45,755 nt of DNA, taken from contig JAAYFO010000182.1 in NCBI GenBank assembly GCA_012728215.1, positions 1 through 45,755 of the forward strand, read 5' to 3'. Made by a program: the position numbers and the translations under genes. Source of the stretch: Spirochaetales bacterium. GTDB lineage: Bacteria > Spirochaetota > Spirochaetia > Sphaerochaetales > Sphaerochaetaceae. Positions 8,794-18,730 of this stretch are shown in pieces (the first letter of the stretch is position 1; each line of letters opens with the position of its first letter). The notes beneath the pieces were generated by a model. It saw nothing but the letters and a program-made list of their open reading frames with translations. It searched no databases and had not been told where the DNA came from.

Positions 8794-10656
8794 ATGACAG
8801 TGAACGACATCAAACATCCCGGCCTAGTAGCTTGGATCAATGAAATTAAAGATTACTGCACACCAGACAGCGTCTATGTCCTCGACGGCAGTGCCGAAGA
8901 GTATGACCGCCTCATGCAGAAAGCAGTGAAAGCCGGAATTGCAATCCCGCTTAATCCTGAGAAGAAGCCTCACAGCTTCCTGTTCAGATCAGATCCATCT
9001 GACGTTGCCCGTGTAGAGAAGAGAACCTTCATTGCTTCAGAGAAGCAGGAAGATGCAGGCCCGACGAACAACTGGGTTGATCCAGCCGAACTGAAGAAGA
9101 CCCTCATGGGACTGTACAAGGGCTGCATGAAAGGCAGAACAATGTACGTCATCGTATTCTCCATGGGTCCCGTAGGCTCCGAGTTCTCGAAGATTGGCGT
9201 GGAAATCACCGATTCAGAGTATGTTTCCTGCAACATGGACATCATGACCCGTGTTGGAAAGGCTGTCATAGAAGAGCTTGGCACCAATGGATTCTTCATT
9301 CATTGCCTCCACTCCGTCGGAAAGCCTCTTGCTGAAGGCGAGAATGACAACGGCATGTGGCCTTGTGCTCCAATCGAGAAGAAGTATATCGCACACTTCC
9401 CTGAGACAAGAGAAATCTGGTCATTCGGTTCTGGCTACGGTGGAAACGCCCTTCTTGGAAAGAAGTGCCTTGCACTTCGAATAGCAACCGTCATGGCTCG
9501 TGACGAAGGCTGGCTCGCAGAGCACATGCTTATTCTCAAGCTTACCAACCCGGAAGGAAAGTCACGCTATGTCACTGCAGCTTTCCCATCAGCTTGTGGA
9601 AAGACCAACCTCGCGATGCTCATTCCGACCATCCCAGGATGGCAGGTGCATACACTCAGCGATGATATCGCATGGCTCAGATACGGCAAGGACGGCAGAC
9701 TCTACGCAATGAGCGTGGAAGCCGGATTCTTCGGAGTCGTTCCTGGAACATCGATGCACTCCAACCCGAATGCAATGATCGCTGCACAGAAGAACACAAT
9801 CTACACCAACGTCGCCCTCACAGAGGACAAGGATGTCTGGTGGGAAGGAATCGGATACGATGCTCCTGGCAAGCTTATCGACTGGCAGGGCAACGAATGG
9901 GTGCAGGACAAGACCAACAAGGATCAGAAGCCTTCCAGCCATCCGAATTCAAGATTCACCGCTCCTGCGAACCAGTGCCCATGCATCTCTGATGACTGGG
10001 AAGATCCACATGGAGTACCTGTATCGGCAATTCTGTTCGGCGGACGTCGCCCGAGCACCATTCCTCTCGTACATGGCGCACGCACATGGACCCACGGAAC
10101 ATTCCTTGGATCGATTGTCGGTTCTGAGATCACAGCCGCTGCTCTTGATGCCGGCTCTGGAATCAGACGTGACCCAATGGCCATGAAGCCGTTCATCGGA
10201 TACAATGCAGGCGACTACTTCAAGCATTGGCTCAACGTAGGCAAGGCTGCAAAGGATCAGAGTCTTCTTCCAAGAATCTTCTATGTCAACTGGTTCAGAA
10301 AGACTGCCGAAGGCAAGTGGCTCTGGCCGGGATACGGCGACAACAGCCGTGTCTTGAAGTGGATCTTCGAAGTCTGCGACGGAACAGCCCAGACAGTCGA
10401 TACCCCGATTGGAATCATGCCTACTCTTGATGCAATCGACAGACCGGAAGGCGTGACCGAAGAGGACATGAAGGAACTTCTGAATGTAGACATCGATGGT
10501 TGGCTCCGTGAAGTCGAAGACATCCGCAAGAATCATTATCCTATCTTCGGAGACAAGCTCCCGAAGGAGCTCTGGGCTCAGCTCGACAGTCTCGAAGCCG
10601 ATCTCAAGGCTGCCAAGTGTGACTGTGGCTGTGGCTGCGGTTGCTGTGGCAAATAA
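8794..10656 (+). CDS. pckG: Phosphoenolpyruvate carboxykinase (GTP)
   Basis: 'FPSACGKTNLAML', 'GDDIAW'-like motif 'SDDIAWLRYGKDGRLYA', 'NPNAMIAAQKNTIYTNVALTEDKDVWWEG', 'FGGRRPSTIPLV'; SD AAGGAG upstream of ATG 8794; unusual Cys-rich C-terminus. Confidence 0.95.
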   Translation: MTVNDIKHPGLVAWINEIKDYCTPDSVYVLDGSAEEYDRLMQKAVKAGIAIPLNPEKKPHSFLFRSDPSDVARVEKRTFIASEKQEDAGPTNNWVDPAELKKTLMGLYKGCMKGRTMYVIVFSMGPVGSEFSKIGVEITDSEYVSCNMDIMTRVGKAVIEELGTNGFFIHCLHSVGKPLAEGENDNGMWPCAPIEKKYIAHFPETREIWSFGSGYGGNALLGKKCLALRIATVMARDEGWLAEHMLILKLTNPEGKSRYVTAAFPSACGKTNLAMLIPTIPGWQVHTLSDDIAWLRYGKDGRLYAMSVEAGFFGVVPGTSMHSNPNAMIAAQKNTIYTNVALTEDKDVWWEGIGYDAPGKLIDWQGNEWVQDKTNKDQKPSSHPNSRFTAPANQCPCISDDWEDPHGVPVSAILFGGRRPSTIPLVHGARTWTHGTFLGSIVGSEITAAALDAGSGIRRDPMAMKPFIGYNAGDYFKHWLNVGKAAKDQSLLPRIFYVNWFRKTAEGKWLWPGYGDNSRVLKWIFEVCDGTAQTVDTPIGIMPTLDAIDRPEGVTEEDMKELLNVDIDGWLREVEDIRKNHYPIFGDKLPKELWAQLDSLEADLKAAKCDCGCGCGCCGK

Positions 10657-10687
10657 GCTTTCAGATTCAGATTTTTGATTTGATTCA

Positions 10688-10720
10688 GGCCAGGACTTCC
10701 TACGAAGTTCTGGCCTTTTT
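10688..10720 (+). terminator. Rho-independent terminator of pckG
   Basis: GGCCAGGACTTC-ctac-GAAGTTCTGGCC followed by TTTTT. Confidence 0.9.
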
Positions 10721-10735
10721 CTTGCATCAGCAAAA

Positions 10736-10900
10736 TCACATCATAAGCAGCATTCTTTCCACATTCCTAGTCTCATCAGTGAATTGCGTGAATCTCACAG
10801 TCCATCTGAGAAGAAAGAATGAGATGATGACAGCCGAGACGATAATCAGAGCAGGGATTATCATTCTCAAAGCCCTGAATTTGTAATTTCTCTTTCGCAT
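10736..10900 (-). CDS. Putative single-TM small protein (54 aa)
   Basis: ATG at 10900 preceded by ggaaggggcaac SD; MRKRNYKFRALRMIIPALIIVSAVIISFFLLRWTVRF...; overlaps 3' end of the antiporter gene. Confidence 0.5.
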   Translation of the reverse strand: MRKRNYKFRALRMIIPALIIVSAVIISFFLLRWTVRFTQFTDETRNVERMLLMM

Positions 10901-12102
10901 GTTGCCCCTTCCTTTTTTATCGTTCCAGAAAGAAACAGCGCCGCCTTGGCGCAAGCCGGTCCAATGATTTCATACAGAACTGCAGATGATAGGATTATCG
11001 TGGAAAGGAGATCGGACAAATCAGCCGGAAGAAGTCTCTGTCCCAGTGCTGCCAGACCTATGGAAACTCCAGCCTGCGGACAAAGAGCCATTCCCAGATA
11101 ATTGCGAATCGGCTTTTCCTGATGTGTCATTGATGCCCCTACAAAGGCTCCTATATACTTGCCGATTATCCTGATGATGAAATAAGCCACTCCAATAGCA
11201 CCGCTTTTGGCAAGGGAAGCAATGTTGAGCTTCATGCCGGAAACCACGAAGAAGGCAAGAAGAACAGGTGGAGCAAACCCGTTCACCAATGCGAAAAGCA
11301 GCTTGTCGTCATCACTTATGTTGCGATACACAGCTCCGAGCACCATGCAGCACAGCAATGGGGAGACGTTCATAAGAGAACATACGCCCGTCAGCGTGAG
11401 GATGGTTGCAATTGTGACCATCAGCCGGTGGTCATCGCTGTGTCGTCTGGCTATGAGAAACCTAAGAAGGTAAGCCGCAGCGGTTCCCAATCCCAAGGAC
11501 GCCAGATTCAAGAGAAGAGGCAGAAGGAACTGATGAACATCGAACGACATGCTGTTTGAGCGTGCCTGAATGATTGCCGCGGTCAGGCTGAAGGCAATGA
11601 TCGCCACTGCATCGTCGATTGCCGTCACTTGAATTATCAATTCGACAAACCGTCCTTTTGCATTGTACTGTCTTATAGTCATCAGCGTGCTGGCAGGAGC
11701 GGTGGCGGAACCGATGGCACCAAGCATCATGCAGAACATCCAGTCCAAACCAAAGAGGAAATGGACACCGACAGTCACCAGAATCGCGGCGGCTAGTGAT
11801 TCCATCACTGTTATTATCAACGAATCACCTCCGTTGGCACGAAGAGTGGAGAACTTGAAGTATTTTCCTGTTCCGAACGCGATGATAGCCAACGCCATAT
11901 CCGTGATCAGATCCAAGCTGACCACAGTCGAGGAAGAAACCAGTCCCAGACATTGAGGACCAATGATGATTCCCGCAAGAAGATACCCTGTGACATGTGG
12001 AAGATGGGCAAGCTTCGTCACCCTGGTCATAAGAAATCCAGCCCACAGTATCAATGCAAAAACCAGTATTCCACCTGCTTCAGAAGACAGTGTCATCTTC
12101 AC
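10867..12102 (-). CDS. Kef/CPA2-type cation:proton antiporter (membrane domain only)
   Basis: Multi-TM protein with 'LPHVTGYLLAGIIIGPQCLGLV', 'GAIGSATAPASTLMTIRQ', 'CPQAGVSIGLAALGQRLL'. Confidence 0.85.
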   Translation of the reverse strand: MKMTLSSEAGGILVFALILWAGFLMTRVTKLAHLPHVTGYLLAGIIIGPQCLGLVSSSTVVSLDLITDMALAIIAFGTGKYFKFSTLRANGGDSLIITVMESLAAAILVTVGVHFLFGLDWMFCMMLGAIGSATAPASTLMTIRQYNAKGRFVELIIQVTAIDDAVAIIAFSLTAAIIQARSNSMSFDVHQFLLPLLLNLASLGLGTAAAYLLRFLIARRHSDDHRLMVTIATILTLTGVCSLMNVSPLLCCMVLGAVYRNISDDDKLLFALVNGFAPPVLLAFFVVSGMKLNIASLAKSGAIGVAYFIIRIIGKYIGAFVGASMTHQEKPIRNYLGMALCPQAGVSIGLAALGQRLLPADLSDLLSTIILSSAVLYEIIGPACAKAALFLSGTIKKEGATCEREITNSGL

Positions 12103-12285
12103 CCCCTTTTCAGCTGAAATCGATTTCGATTCATTGCTGCTGTTATGTGATGGAGACTATACTCTCAACGAACGACTAAAAGCAAATTCTATTATTTTAC
12201 TATCCTATAAATAAAAATTATTGGAGTTTGTCCGTAATCTATGATATGAGTAATGTACTAAAAAAAATTCTCAAGGGGGCATGAC

Positions 12286-13212
12286 ATGATGGATTTGAAA
12301 ATCAAGACTTTTCTCACTATTGCCGATGTCAAAAGCTTCACAAAGGCTGCTGACATTCTATGTTTGACTCAACCAGCGGTAAGCCATCAGATAAAACTGC
12401 TGGAAGAAGAGTTTGGGATAAAGATATTCAACAAGATAGGTTCGGAACTGAAGCTTTCCGAACAAGGGGAGATTCTTCTAAAGTACTCCAGAAAAGTCGC
12501 CGCCATCAGCGAAATCGCACATCAGGCCTTGGCTGACAGCAGAAAGAATCTTAAATGCTACTCAATCGGAATGACTCCGACAGCCGAAGAAAACATGATT
12601 CCCGAAGTGCTAGGACAATACTGTCTTCAGAACAAGTCAACCAAGATCCGCATCGTCACAGGTACAATCGATGAAATCAGGCAGCAGCTGATTGACTATG
12701 GACTGGACCTGGCTATCATTGGCAATCCTCTGTGGGACAAGGATTTGGGAAGCATCGTTCTGGATCAGGATCATCTCTGTCTTATTGCAAGCCCTGCAAA
12801 CCCTATAGCAAAAATGAACGAGATCACCTTATCTGACCTGCAAAACGAAAATCTGATACTCAGGTCTTCCACCGCCTCTACCCGACAGGTGTTCGAGGCC
12901 TACCTTAGAAGCAACCAGGAGTGCATCGGCAACTTCCACATCATGATGGAGCTTGACAACGTCACTACAATCAAGGACCTTGTGATGAGAAATCTTGGAG
13001 TAAGCATAATCAGCAACAGCGCCTGCACCGCAGAGCTGACAAAAGGAAAACTAGTTGCCGTGAAGCTTGCAGGGAAGACCGAGATGACCCGATCGCTTTG
13101 CATCGTGTTTTGCAAGACGTTCTCTCATCCGGAGGCGATTGAGGAAATACGAGCAATCTACAATAAGCTAAAGGATGAGGAAAAGTCGGAGGAAGCACAT
13201 TTTTCTGATTGA
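12286..13212 (+). CDS. LysR-family transcriptional regulator
   Basis: N-terminal HTH 'LKIKTFLTIADVKSFTKAADILCLTQPAVSHQIKLLEEEFGIKIFNK'; divergent from the antiporter gene. Confidence 0.93.
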   Translation: MMDLKIKTFLTIADVKSFTKAADILCLTQPAVSHQIKLLEEEFGIKIFNKIGSELKLSEQGEILLKYSRKVAAISEIAHQALADSRKNLKCYSIGMTPTAEENMIPEVLGQYCLQNKSTKIRIVTGTIDEIRQQLIDYGLDLAIIGNPLWDKDLGSIVLDQDHLCLIASPANPIAKMNEITLSDLQNENLILRSSTASTRQVFEAYLRSNQECIGNFHIMMELDNVTTIKDLVMRNLGVSIISNSACTAELTKGKLVAVKLAGKTEMTRSLCIVFCKTFSHPEAIEEIRAIYNKLKDEEKSEEAHFSD

Positions 13213-13388
13213 ACAAGCAATATTCATGCCCGAAATCCAACTAAATCTCAAATTCCAAAAAAACTTATTCAAAGAATTGACCCCTTGTTTTCAAATGGTT
13301 AACTTCTGTTAGTTCTCAGACTATATGCTTTGTATCGCAAATCGGTTGCAAGCGGATTTTCCACAGTTTATGAAAAGAGGCGATTTTT

Positions 13389-15149
13389 ATGTTTACACTG
13401 ATAAGAAAAATGAAGAAGAGGGAATGGCTTATGGCCATTATCTGTGCATTGCTTGTCCTTGCCCAGATATTCTTCGACCTGAAATTGCCGGATTTCATGA
13501 GCGATCTCACCATTCTCATCAAGACTGAAGGGAGCAGGATTTCAGATATTCTTATGACTGGGCTGAAGATGCTCGTGTGCACCTTGATCAGTGCCACTCT
13601 GGCTGTGGCCTGTGGATTTCTTGCTTCAAAGACAGCTGCAGGTCTGAGCTTGACCATCCGTTCGGATATATTCAAAAAGGTATCCGAATTCGGGCAGGAA
13701 GAAATGCTCCAGTTCTCTGTCCCAAGCCTGATCAACCGGACTACCAACGACATCACACAGATACAGATGTTCATAGCCATAGGGCTTCAGCTTCTGATCA
13801 AGGCTCCAGTCATGGCAGTATGGGCAATCATCAAGATTGTCAACAAGAGCCTGAATCTGTCATTGATCACTGCGGCATTCGTCGTTGCCATTCTGTCGAT
13901 GATGGCAGTGGTCATTGTCGTAGTAGTTCCAAGATTCAGAAAAGTCCAGAAGCTTACCGACAATGTCAACCTTGTTGCAAGAGAGAATCTGACAGGGCTG
14001 AATGTTATTCATGCTTTCAATGCCGAGGACTATCAGAACAGCAAGTTCGAAGAAGCAAACAGCAGCTTGATGAAGACTCAGCTGTTCAACCAGAGGACTT
14101 TCGCAATCATGATGCCTTTCGTCAACTTTGCAATGAATGCCCTCTCACTTGTAATCTTGTGGGTGGGAGCTTCCATTGTGAACAGTGTCCCGGCAACTGA
14201 CATAGCTATGCGAGTCTCGACTTTCGGCGATATCGTGGTGTTTGGAACATATGCTTCCTACGTAGTGATGTCATTGATGATGCTGGTGATGATCTTCATG
14301 TTTCTACCGGCCGCTCAGGTGTCAGCCACGAGAATCAATCAGGTTCTGAAAACCAATTCATCCCTGATGGAAGGCGATCAGACCAGAAGCAGTGAAAAAG
14401 GCTCCGTGGAATTTAGAAATGTTTCATTTCATTATCCTTCTTCAGACAAGAATGTATTGGAAGACATCAGTTTCTCTGCCAGGCGTGGGGAGACTGTTGC
14501 AATCATCGGTGCGACTGGAAGTGGAAAGACCACTCTTGTAGGACTGATTGCAAGATTCTATGATGTCACATCCGGCGAGGTTCTTGTGGATGGAGTGAAC
14601 GTCAAGGATTACAGCTTCGATGCTCTGTACGACAGGGTCGGTTTCATAACGCAGAAGCCGGTTCTGTTCTCAGCAAGCGTGAAGGACAATGTCCTGTTTG
14701 GAGAAAGCAATGGCAAAAACACACAGGACAATGCAGAACAAGCACTTGATATAGCTCAGGCTTCAGATTTTGTGGACAAGATGCCGAATGGAATCAATTC
14801 GCCGATTGCACAGGGCGGAGCCAATCTTTCCGGAGGACAGAAGCAACGGATTTCGATAGCAAGGGCTATAGCAAGAGAGCCTGAAATACTGGTTTTCGAT
14901 GATTCGTTCTCTGCTCTTGACTACAAGACAGATGCCCTGCTCAGGAAGGAACTGGGGCAGAAGCTCAAGCACACGACGAAGATCATCGTAGCACAGAGAA
15001 TCGGCACAATAAGAAACGCCGACAAGATCATTGTGCTGGACGAAGGACAATCAGTGGGTGTTGGAACCCATGATGAGCTGTTGGCAAGCTGCGAAGTCTA
15101 CCGTGAGATTGCAATGTCGCAGCTATCGGCCGAAGAGCTTGAGAACTAA
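13389..15149 (+). CDS. ABC transporter, fused permease/ATPase (multidrug exporter type, subunit 1)
   Basis: Walker A 'GATGSGKTTL', signature 'LSGGQKQRISIARA', Walker B 'EILVFDDSFSALD' (degenerate D in place of catalytic E). Confidence 0.93.
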   Translation: MFTLIRKMKKREWLMAIICALLVLAQIFFDLKLPDFMSDLTILIKTEGSRISDILMTGLKMLVCTLISATLAVACGFLASKTAAGLSLTIRSDIFKKVSEFGQEEMLQFSVPSLINRTTNDITQIQMFIAIGLQLLIKAPVMAVWAIIKIVNKSLNLSLITAAFVVAILSMMAVVIVVVVPRFRKVQKLTDNVNLVARENLTGLNVIHAFNAEDYQNSKFEEANSSLMKTQLFNQRTFAIMMPFVNFAMNALSLVILWVGASIVNSVPATDIAMRVSTFGDIVVFGTYASYVVMSLMMLVMIFMFLPAAQVSATRINQVLKTNSSLMEGDQTRSSEKGSVEFRNVSFHYPSSDKNVLEDISFSARRGETVAIIGATGSGKTTLVGLIARFYDVTSGEVLVDGVNVKDYSFDALYDRVGFITQKPVLFSASVKDNVLFGESNGKNTQDNAEQALDIAQASDFVDKMPNGINSPIAQGGANLSGGQKQRISIARAIAREPEILVFDDSFSALDYKTDALLRKELGQKLKHTTKIIVAQRIGTIRNADKIIVLDEGQSVGVGTHDELLASCEVYREIAMSQLSAEELEN

Positions 15150-15226
15150 GCTTCGAACATATGAGTTCGTTTCCGTCGGGATGATTCCCAATGGAAAAAA
15201 AGTTCACGATTTGCAGGAGAAGAGAC

Positions 15227-17032
15227 ATGCCGAAAATGATGGGTCATAACAAGATGGGGGTACCTGAAAAAAGCAAGAGGGGAATCAAGGGAGTGATGAA
15301 GGAAATCCTTACCTATTTTGACAAGCTGAAACTGCCTGGAGCCATAGCTCTGGTCATAGCTGCGGTGGGAGCATTTCTCACCATAGTCGGACCTTCGCAG
15401 ATTCGAAAGATCACAGACTTGATCTCAAGTTCGCTGACAACAGGAATTGACTTGAACGCCATCACGGAAGTCGGTGTCTGGATGCTGGGGATTTACGGGT
15501 TGAGTTCCTTGCTCATGTGGCTCCAGCATTACATAATGGCGACAATAACCCTTGCATTGTCACAGAAGATGAGAGGCGACTTGTCACAAAAGATCAACAA
15601 GGTTCCGATGAGCTTCTACAGCAAGGCATACCATGGTGACATACTCAGCCGTGTGACCAACGATGTCAGCACCCTTCAGCAGACTCTTGCCAACAGCATA
15701 CCTTCGATGACAAGTGCAATCGCCCAGTTCATTGGCTGTCTGGTCATGATGTTCGTATCTGAATGGCGGCTTGCCATAGCTTCAATACTGGTCACGATGC
15801 TGGGTTTTCTACTGATGTCGCAGATCATGAGGCATTCTCAGAAATACTTCATCAGCAGGCAGAGCAATCTTGGAAAGCTCAATGCATTCATAGAGGAAAT
15901 CTACTCCAATCATCATGTGATAAGATTGTCACGTGCTGTCTCCAAGACGGAAGACAGCTTTGAGAAGCTTAACAAGGCAGTGTATACGGCAAACTGGAAA
16001 AGCCAGTTCTTTTCCGGTGTCATGCAGCCACTTATGAACGTAATCGGCAATCTCGGATACGTGACGGTCTGCATTCTCGGCGCTGTTCTTGCAATCAAGG
16101 GCGACATAACCATCGGAACGATAGTTGCCTTCATCATGTATGTCCGCCTGTTCACTTCCCCTCTTTCAACGCTCGCCCAGGGTATGACGAATCTTCAGTC
16201 TGCAGCTGCCGCAGGAGACAGAGTATTCGATTTTCTGAATGAAAAGGAAATGGATGATGAATCAGAAAAGACCGCAGCCATCGACAAAGTGAAGGGAGAT
16301 GTGGTGTTTGACCATATCAGATTCAGCTATCAGGATGCACCAGACAAGACAGTCATAAAGGATTTTTCCGCTCATGTCAAACCTGGTCAGAAGGTGGCAA
16401 TCGTAGGTCCAACCGGTGCTGGGAAAACTACAATGGTCAATCTGCTGATGCGTTTCTTCGATGTCAACAGTGGAGAGATTCGGATCGATGGAGTCAATAT
16501 TTCGCAGATGAAGCGGGAATCAGTCCACGACCTGTTCTCAATGGTGCTGCAGGATACATGGCTTTTTGAGGGTACTGTAAGAGAGAATCTGGTTTTCAAT
16601 CAAGTGGGGATCACTGATGAAATTTTGGAAAAAGCTTGCAGGGCATGTGGCATCTTCCACTTCATTGAAACTCTGCCAAATGGTTTTGATACTGTTTTGG
16701 GAGAGAACATAACAGTTTCTTCAGGGCAGAAACAGCTTCTGACGATTGCCAGAGCAATGATTCAGAATCATCCTATGATGATACTGGATGAAGCCACCTC
16801 TTCAGTCGATACAAGAACCGAGCTGATTGCACAAAGAGCGATGGATGCTCTGAGTTCATGCAGAACCAGCTTCGTCATTGCTCATAGGCTTTCCACAATA
16901 AAAAACGCAGATCTGATTCTGGTGATGAACGAAGGCAACATCATTGAACAGGGCACCCATGAAAGTCTGCTGAAGCAGGGAGGGTTCTATGCCCAGCTAT
17001 ACAACAGCCAGTTCGAAAACACCGCAGGATAA
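15227..17032 (+). CDS. ABC transporter, fused permease/ATPase (multidrug exporter type, subunit 2)
   Basis: Walker A 'GPTGAGKTTM', Walker B 'MMILDEATSSVDTRTE', H-loop 'IAHRLSTI'; signature 'VSSGQKQLLTIARA'. ATG 15227 has SD AGGAGA. Confidence 0.93.
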   Translation: MPKMMGHNKMGVPEKSKRGIKGVMKEILTYFDKLKLPGAIALVIAAVGAFLTIVGPSQIRKITDLISSSLTTGIDLNAITEVGVWMLGIYGLSSLLMWLQHYIMATITLALSQKMRGDLSQKINKVPMSFYSKAYHGDILSRVTNDVSTLQQTLANSIPSMTSAIAQFIGCLVMMFVSEWRLAIASILVTMLGFLLMSQIMRHSQKYFISRQSNLGKLNAFIEEIYSNHHVIRLSRAVSKTEDSFEKLNKAVYTANWKSQFFSGVMQPLMNVIGNLGYVTVCILGAVLAIKGDITIGTIVAFIMYVRLFTSPLSTLAQGMTNLQSAAAAGDRVFDFLNEKEMDDESEKTAAIDKVKGDVVFDHIRFSYQDAPDKTVIKDFSAHVKPGQKVAIVGPTGAGKTTMVNLLMRFFDVNSGEIRIDGVNISQMKRESVHDLFSMVLQDTWLFEGTVRENLVFNQVGITDEILEKACRACGIFHFIETLPNGFDTVLGENITVSSGQKQLLTIARAMIQNHPMMILDEATSSVDTRTELIAQRAMDALSSCRTSFVIAHRLSTIKNADLILVMNEGNIIEQGTHESLLKQGGFYAQLYNSQFENTAG

Positions 17033-17056
17033 GCAGCTCCACACTTTCAAAGAACA

Positions 17057-17875
17057 TCAGCAAAGCGAAACCATTAGGAAGCCTGTGCTGGTAAGTTCTG
17101 CCTGTTCCCTGAAACCAAGCTCAACCAGGTTTCTTTCCGTCTCCTCGAAGAAGCATGCAATCTGATCGGAACTATGACAATCTGATGAAATCGTCACAAT
17201 GCCTTTCTTCTGCAGAATCCGTTTCAGGATAGGAACTGATGGGTAGGATGAAGTCCTCCACCCTCTTGCAATGGCACCGGTATTGACCTCGATGATCTTT
17301 CCAGCACGAATGATCTCATCGATGGAAGAAAAGGCCATTTCCAGATAGCGAGGGTCTTCAACATCAAACAAGGGTCTCTTCTCTATGTATTTCGTCACCA
17401 GGTCGAAATGTCCAAGGATATCGTAATCAGAGGTTTTTGCAAAATGAACAACATCGTCAAAGTAGTTTTCAAGCAGTTTCCAGACGTTGTTTCCAAAGTC
17501 TCTGATTGTCAGTTCAAACAGTTCCGGAGTAAAGTCAATCGGGCGAATTCCATTCGGAGTTTTCAGTACGTGGACTGAACCGATTGAATAGTCCAGTCTG
17601 GGATCTATGTAAGGAACCATTCCTTCTATCTCGAATCCCTTGAAAAGCCTGATTCTGTCACCATATTTTTTCTGAAGCATGTCGATTTCGGCAAGGTAAC
17701 TATCAATCTTTTCTTTTTTTATTCCACAGTCATCATCGGGAAGTCCAGTATAGGCATGGCTGGAAAATCCCAATGACCTGAAACCGGCGGAAATTGCAGC
17801 TTGAACCATCTCTTCCATGGTGTTTTTCCCGTCACAATAAACAGTGTGGGAATGAAGATTGCTCTTTGTCTTCAT
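17057..17875 (-). CDS. PHP-domain phosphoesterase (histidinol-phosphatase HisK-like)
   Basis: 'SNLHSHTVYCDGKNTMEEMVQAAISAGFRSLGFSSHA', 'DILGHFDLVTKY', 'ISSDCHSSDQI'. Confidence 0.88.
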   Translation of the reverse strand: MKTKSNLHSHTVYCDGKNTMEEMVQAAISAGFRSLGFSSHAYTGLPDDDCGIKKEKIDSYLAEIDMLQKKYGDRIRLFKGFEIEGMVPYIDPRLDYSIGSVHVLKTPNGIRPIDFTPELFELTIRDFGNNVWKLLENYFDDVVHFAKTSDYDILGHFDLVTKYIEKRPLFDVEDPRYLEMAFSSIDEIIRAGKIIEVNTGAIARGWRTSSYPSVPILKRILQKKGIVTISSDCHSSDQIACFFEETERNLVELGFREQAELTSTGFLMVSLC

Positions 17876-18552
17876 TGGTTGTCCTCATTCTGCATATTTG
17901 AGACCAGAGCTCTGACAGAATCATCAACATCATGGACAAAGGCAACGTTCTCCAGAGAAACATCACTGATTTTTCCAACGTCAAAGACCTTCAGTTCCAA
18001 TGAAGCCAGGTCAAAAGCCACTAGCTTCCACATTCCATTGACATTGACAAGTCGCTTGGGCTCCGTGTGAAGCAGTGACACAGTTCCTCCATCACAAAAA
18101 TTGAAGCTCATAATGCACTTGCCGCTCAGAGCACAAGCAATCCTATTCAGTAATTCGTATGGTGGTTCGTCAAGCTGCCTTGGAAACGAAATGACCTTTC
18201 CAACAGCTTCACCATATGGCGAAGAAAGCATTCTGGAAGCTGAATCCACAAGAATATCCTTCATCACACCAGGAAAATTCATCGACTCCACTGCACCGAT
18301 GAATGAAGAAACAGCAATGAACAATTTTTCATCAATGTGATCAAAGGCCTGCCCGGATGTCTGCAGGATGACATATCCCCGCTTTCTCTGATCCCATTCG
18401 ACAGCCACTTTAAGTTTGTTACGCATATACTCGATATCGCGTTTGATTGTACGCTCGTCAACGTCGAATACTCTGGCGACTTCATTGACCTTGACCAATC
18501 CTTTCTTGCCTATGGTGTCATAAATAAAGAAAATACGTTCTCTCTGTCCCAT
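17872..18552 (-). CDS. HTH/WYL-domain (YafY/DeoR-like) transcriptional regulator
   Basis: HTH 'VNEVARVFDVDERTIKRDIEYMRNKLKV' plus WYL-like region 'EPKRLVNVNGMWKLVAFDLASLELKVFDVGKISDV'; ATGA overlap with downstream PHP gene. Confidence 0.8.
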   Translation of the reverse strand: MGQRERIFFIYDTIGKKGLVKVNEVARVFDVDERTIKRDIEYMRNKLKVAVEWDQRKRGYVILQTSGQAFDHIDEKLFIAVSSFIGAVESMNFPGVMKDILVDSASRMLSSPYGEAVGKVISFPRQLDEPPYELLNRIACALSGKCIMSFNFCDGGTVSLLHTEPKRLVNVNGMWKLVAFDLASLELKVFDVGKISDVSLENVAFVHDVDDSVRALVSNMQNEDNQ

Positions 18553-18730
18553 GCCGTCACTTTATCACAGAGAATCGAAAAACGGAAGCACAGACAATGA
18601 GCTGTTCACTGTCCGATTGATTAACCAATGGTCTTGAATCCTTGCACAAGTGTACAAACCGCCTCCTGTTGTGATATTATTTTCACAGGAATTATTCCCA
18701 TAAAGACAAAATGAGTTTCAGGAGCAAGGC

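Noticed and set aside
8970-10536. Several long antisense ORFs within pckG (e.g. 9949-10536 minus, 9589-9942 minus)
   Set aside because: They shadow a clearly coding, codon-biased gene and show no recognisable domains; typical spurious opposite-strand ORFs.
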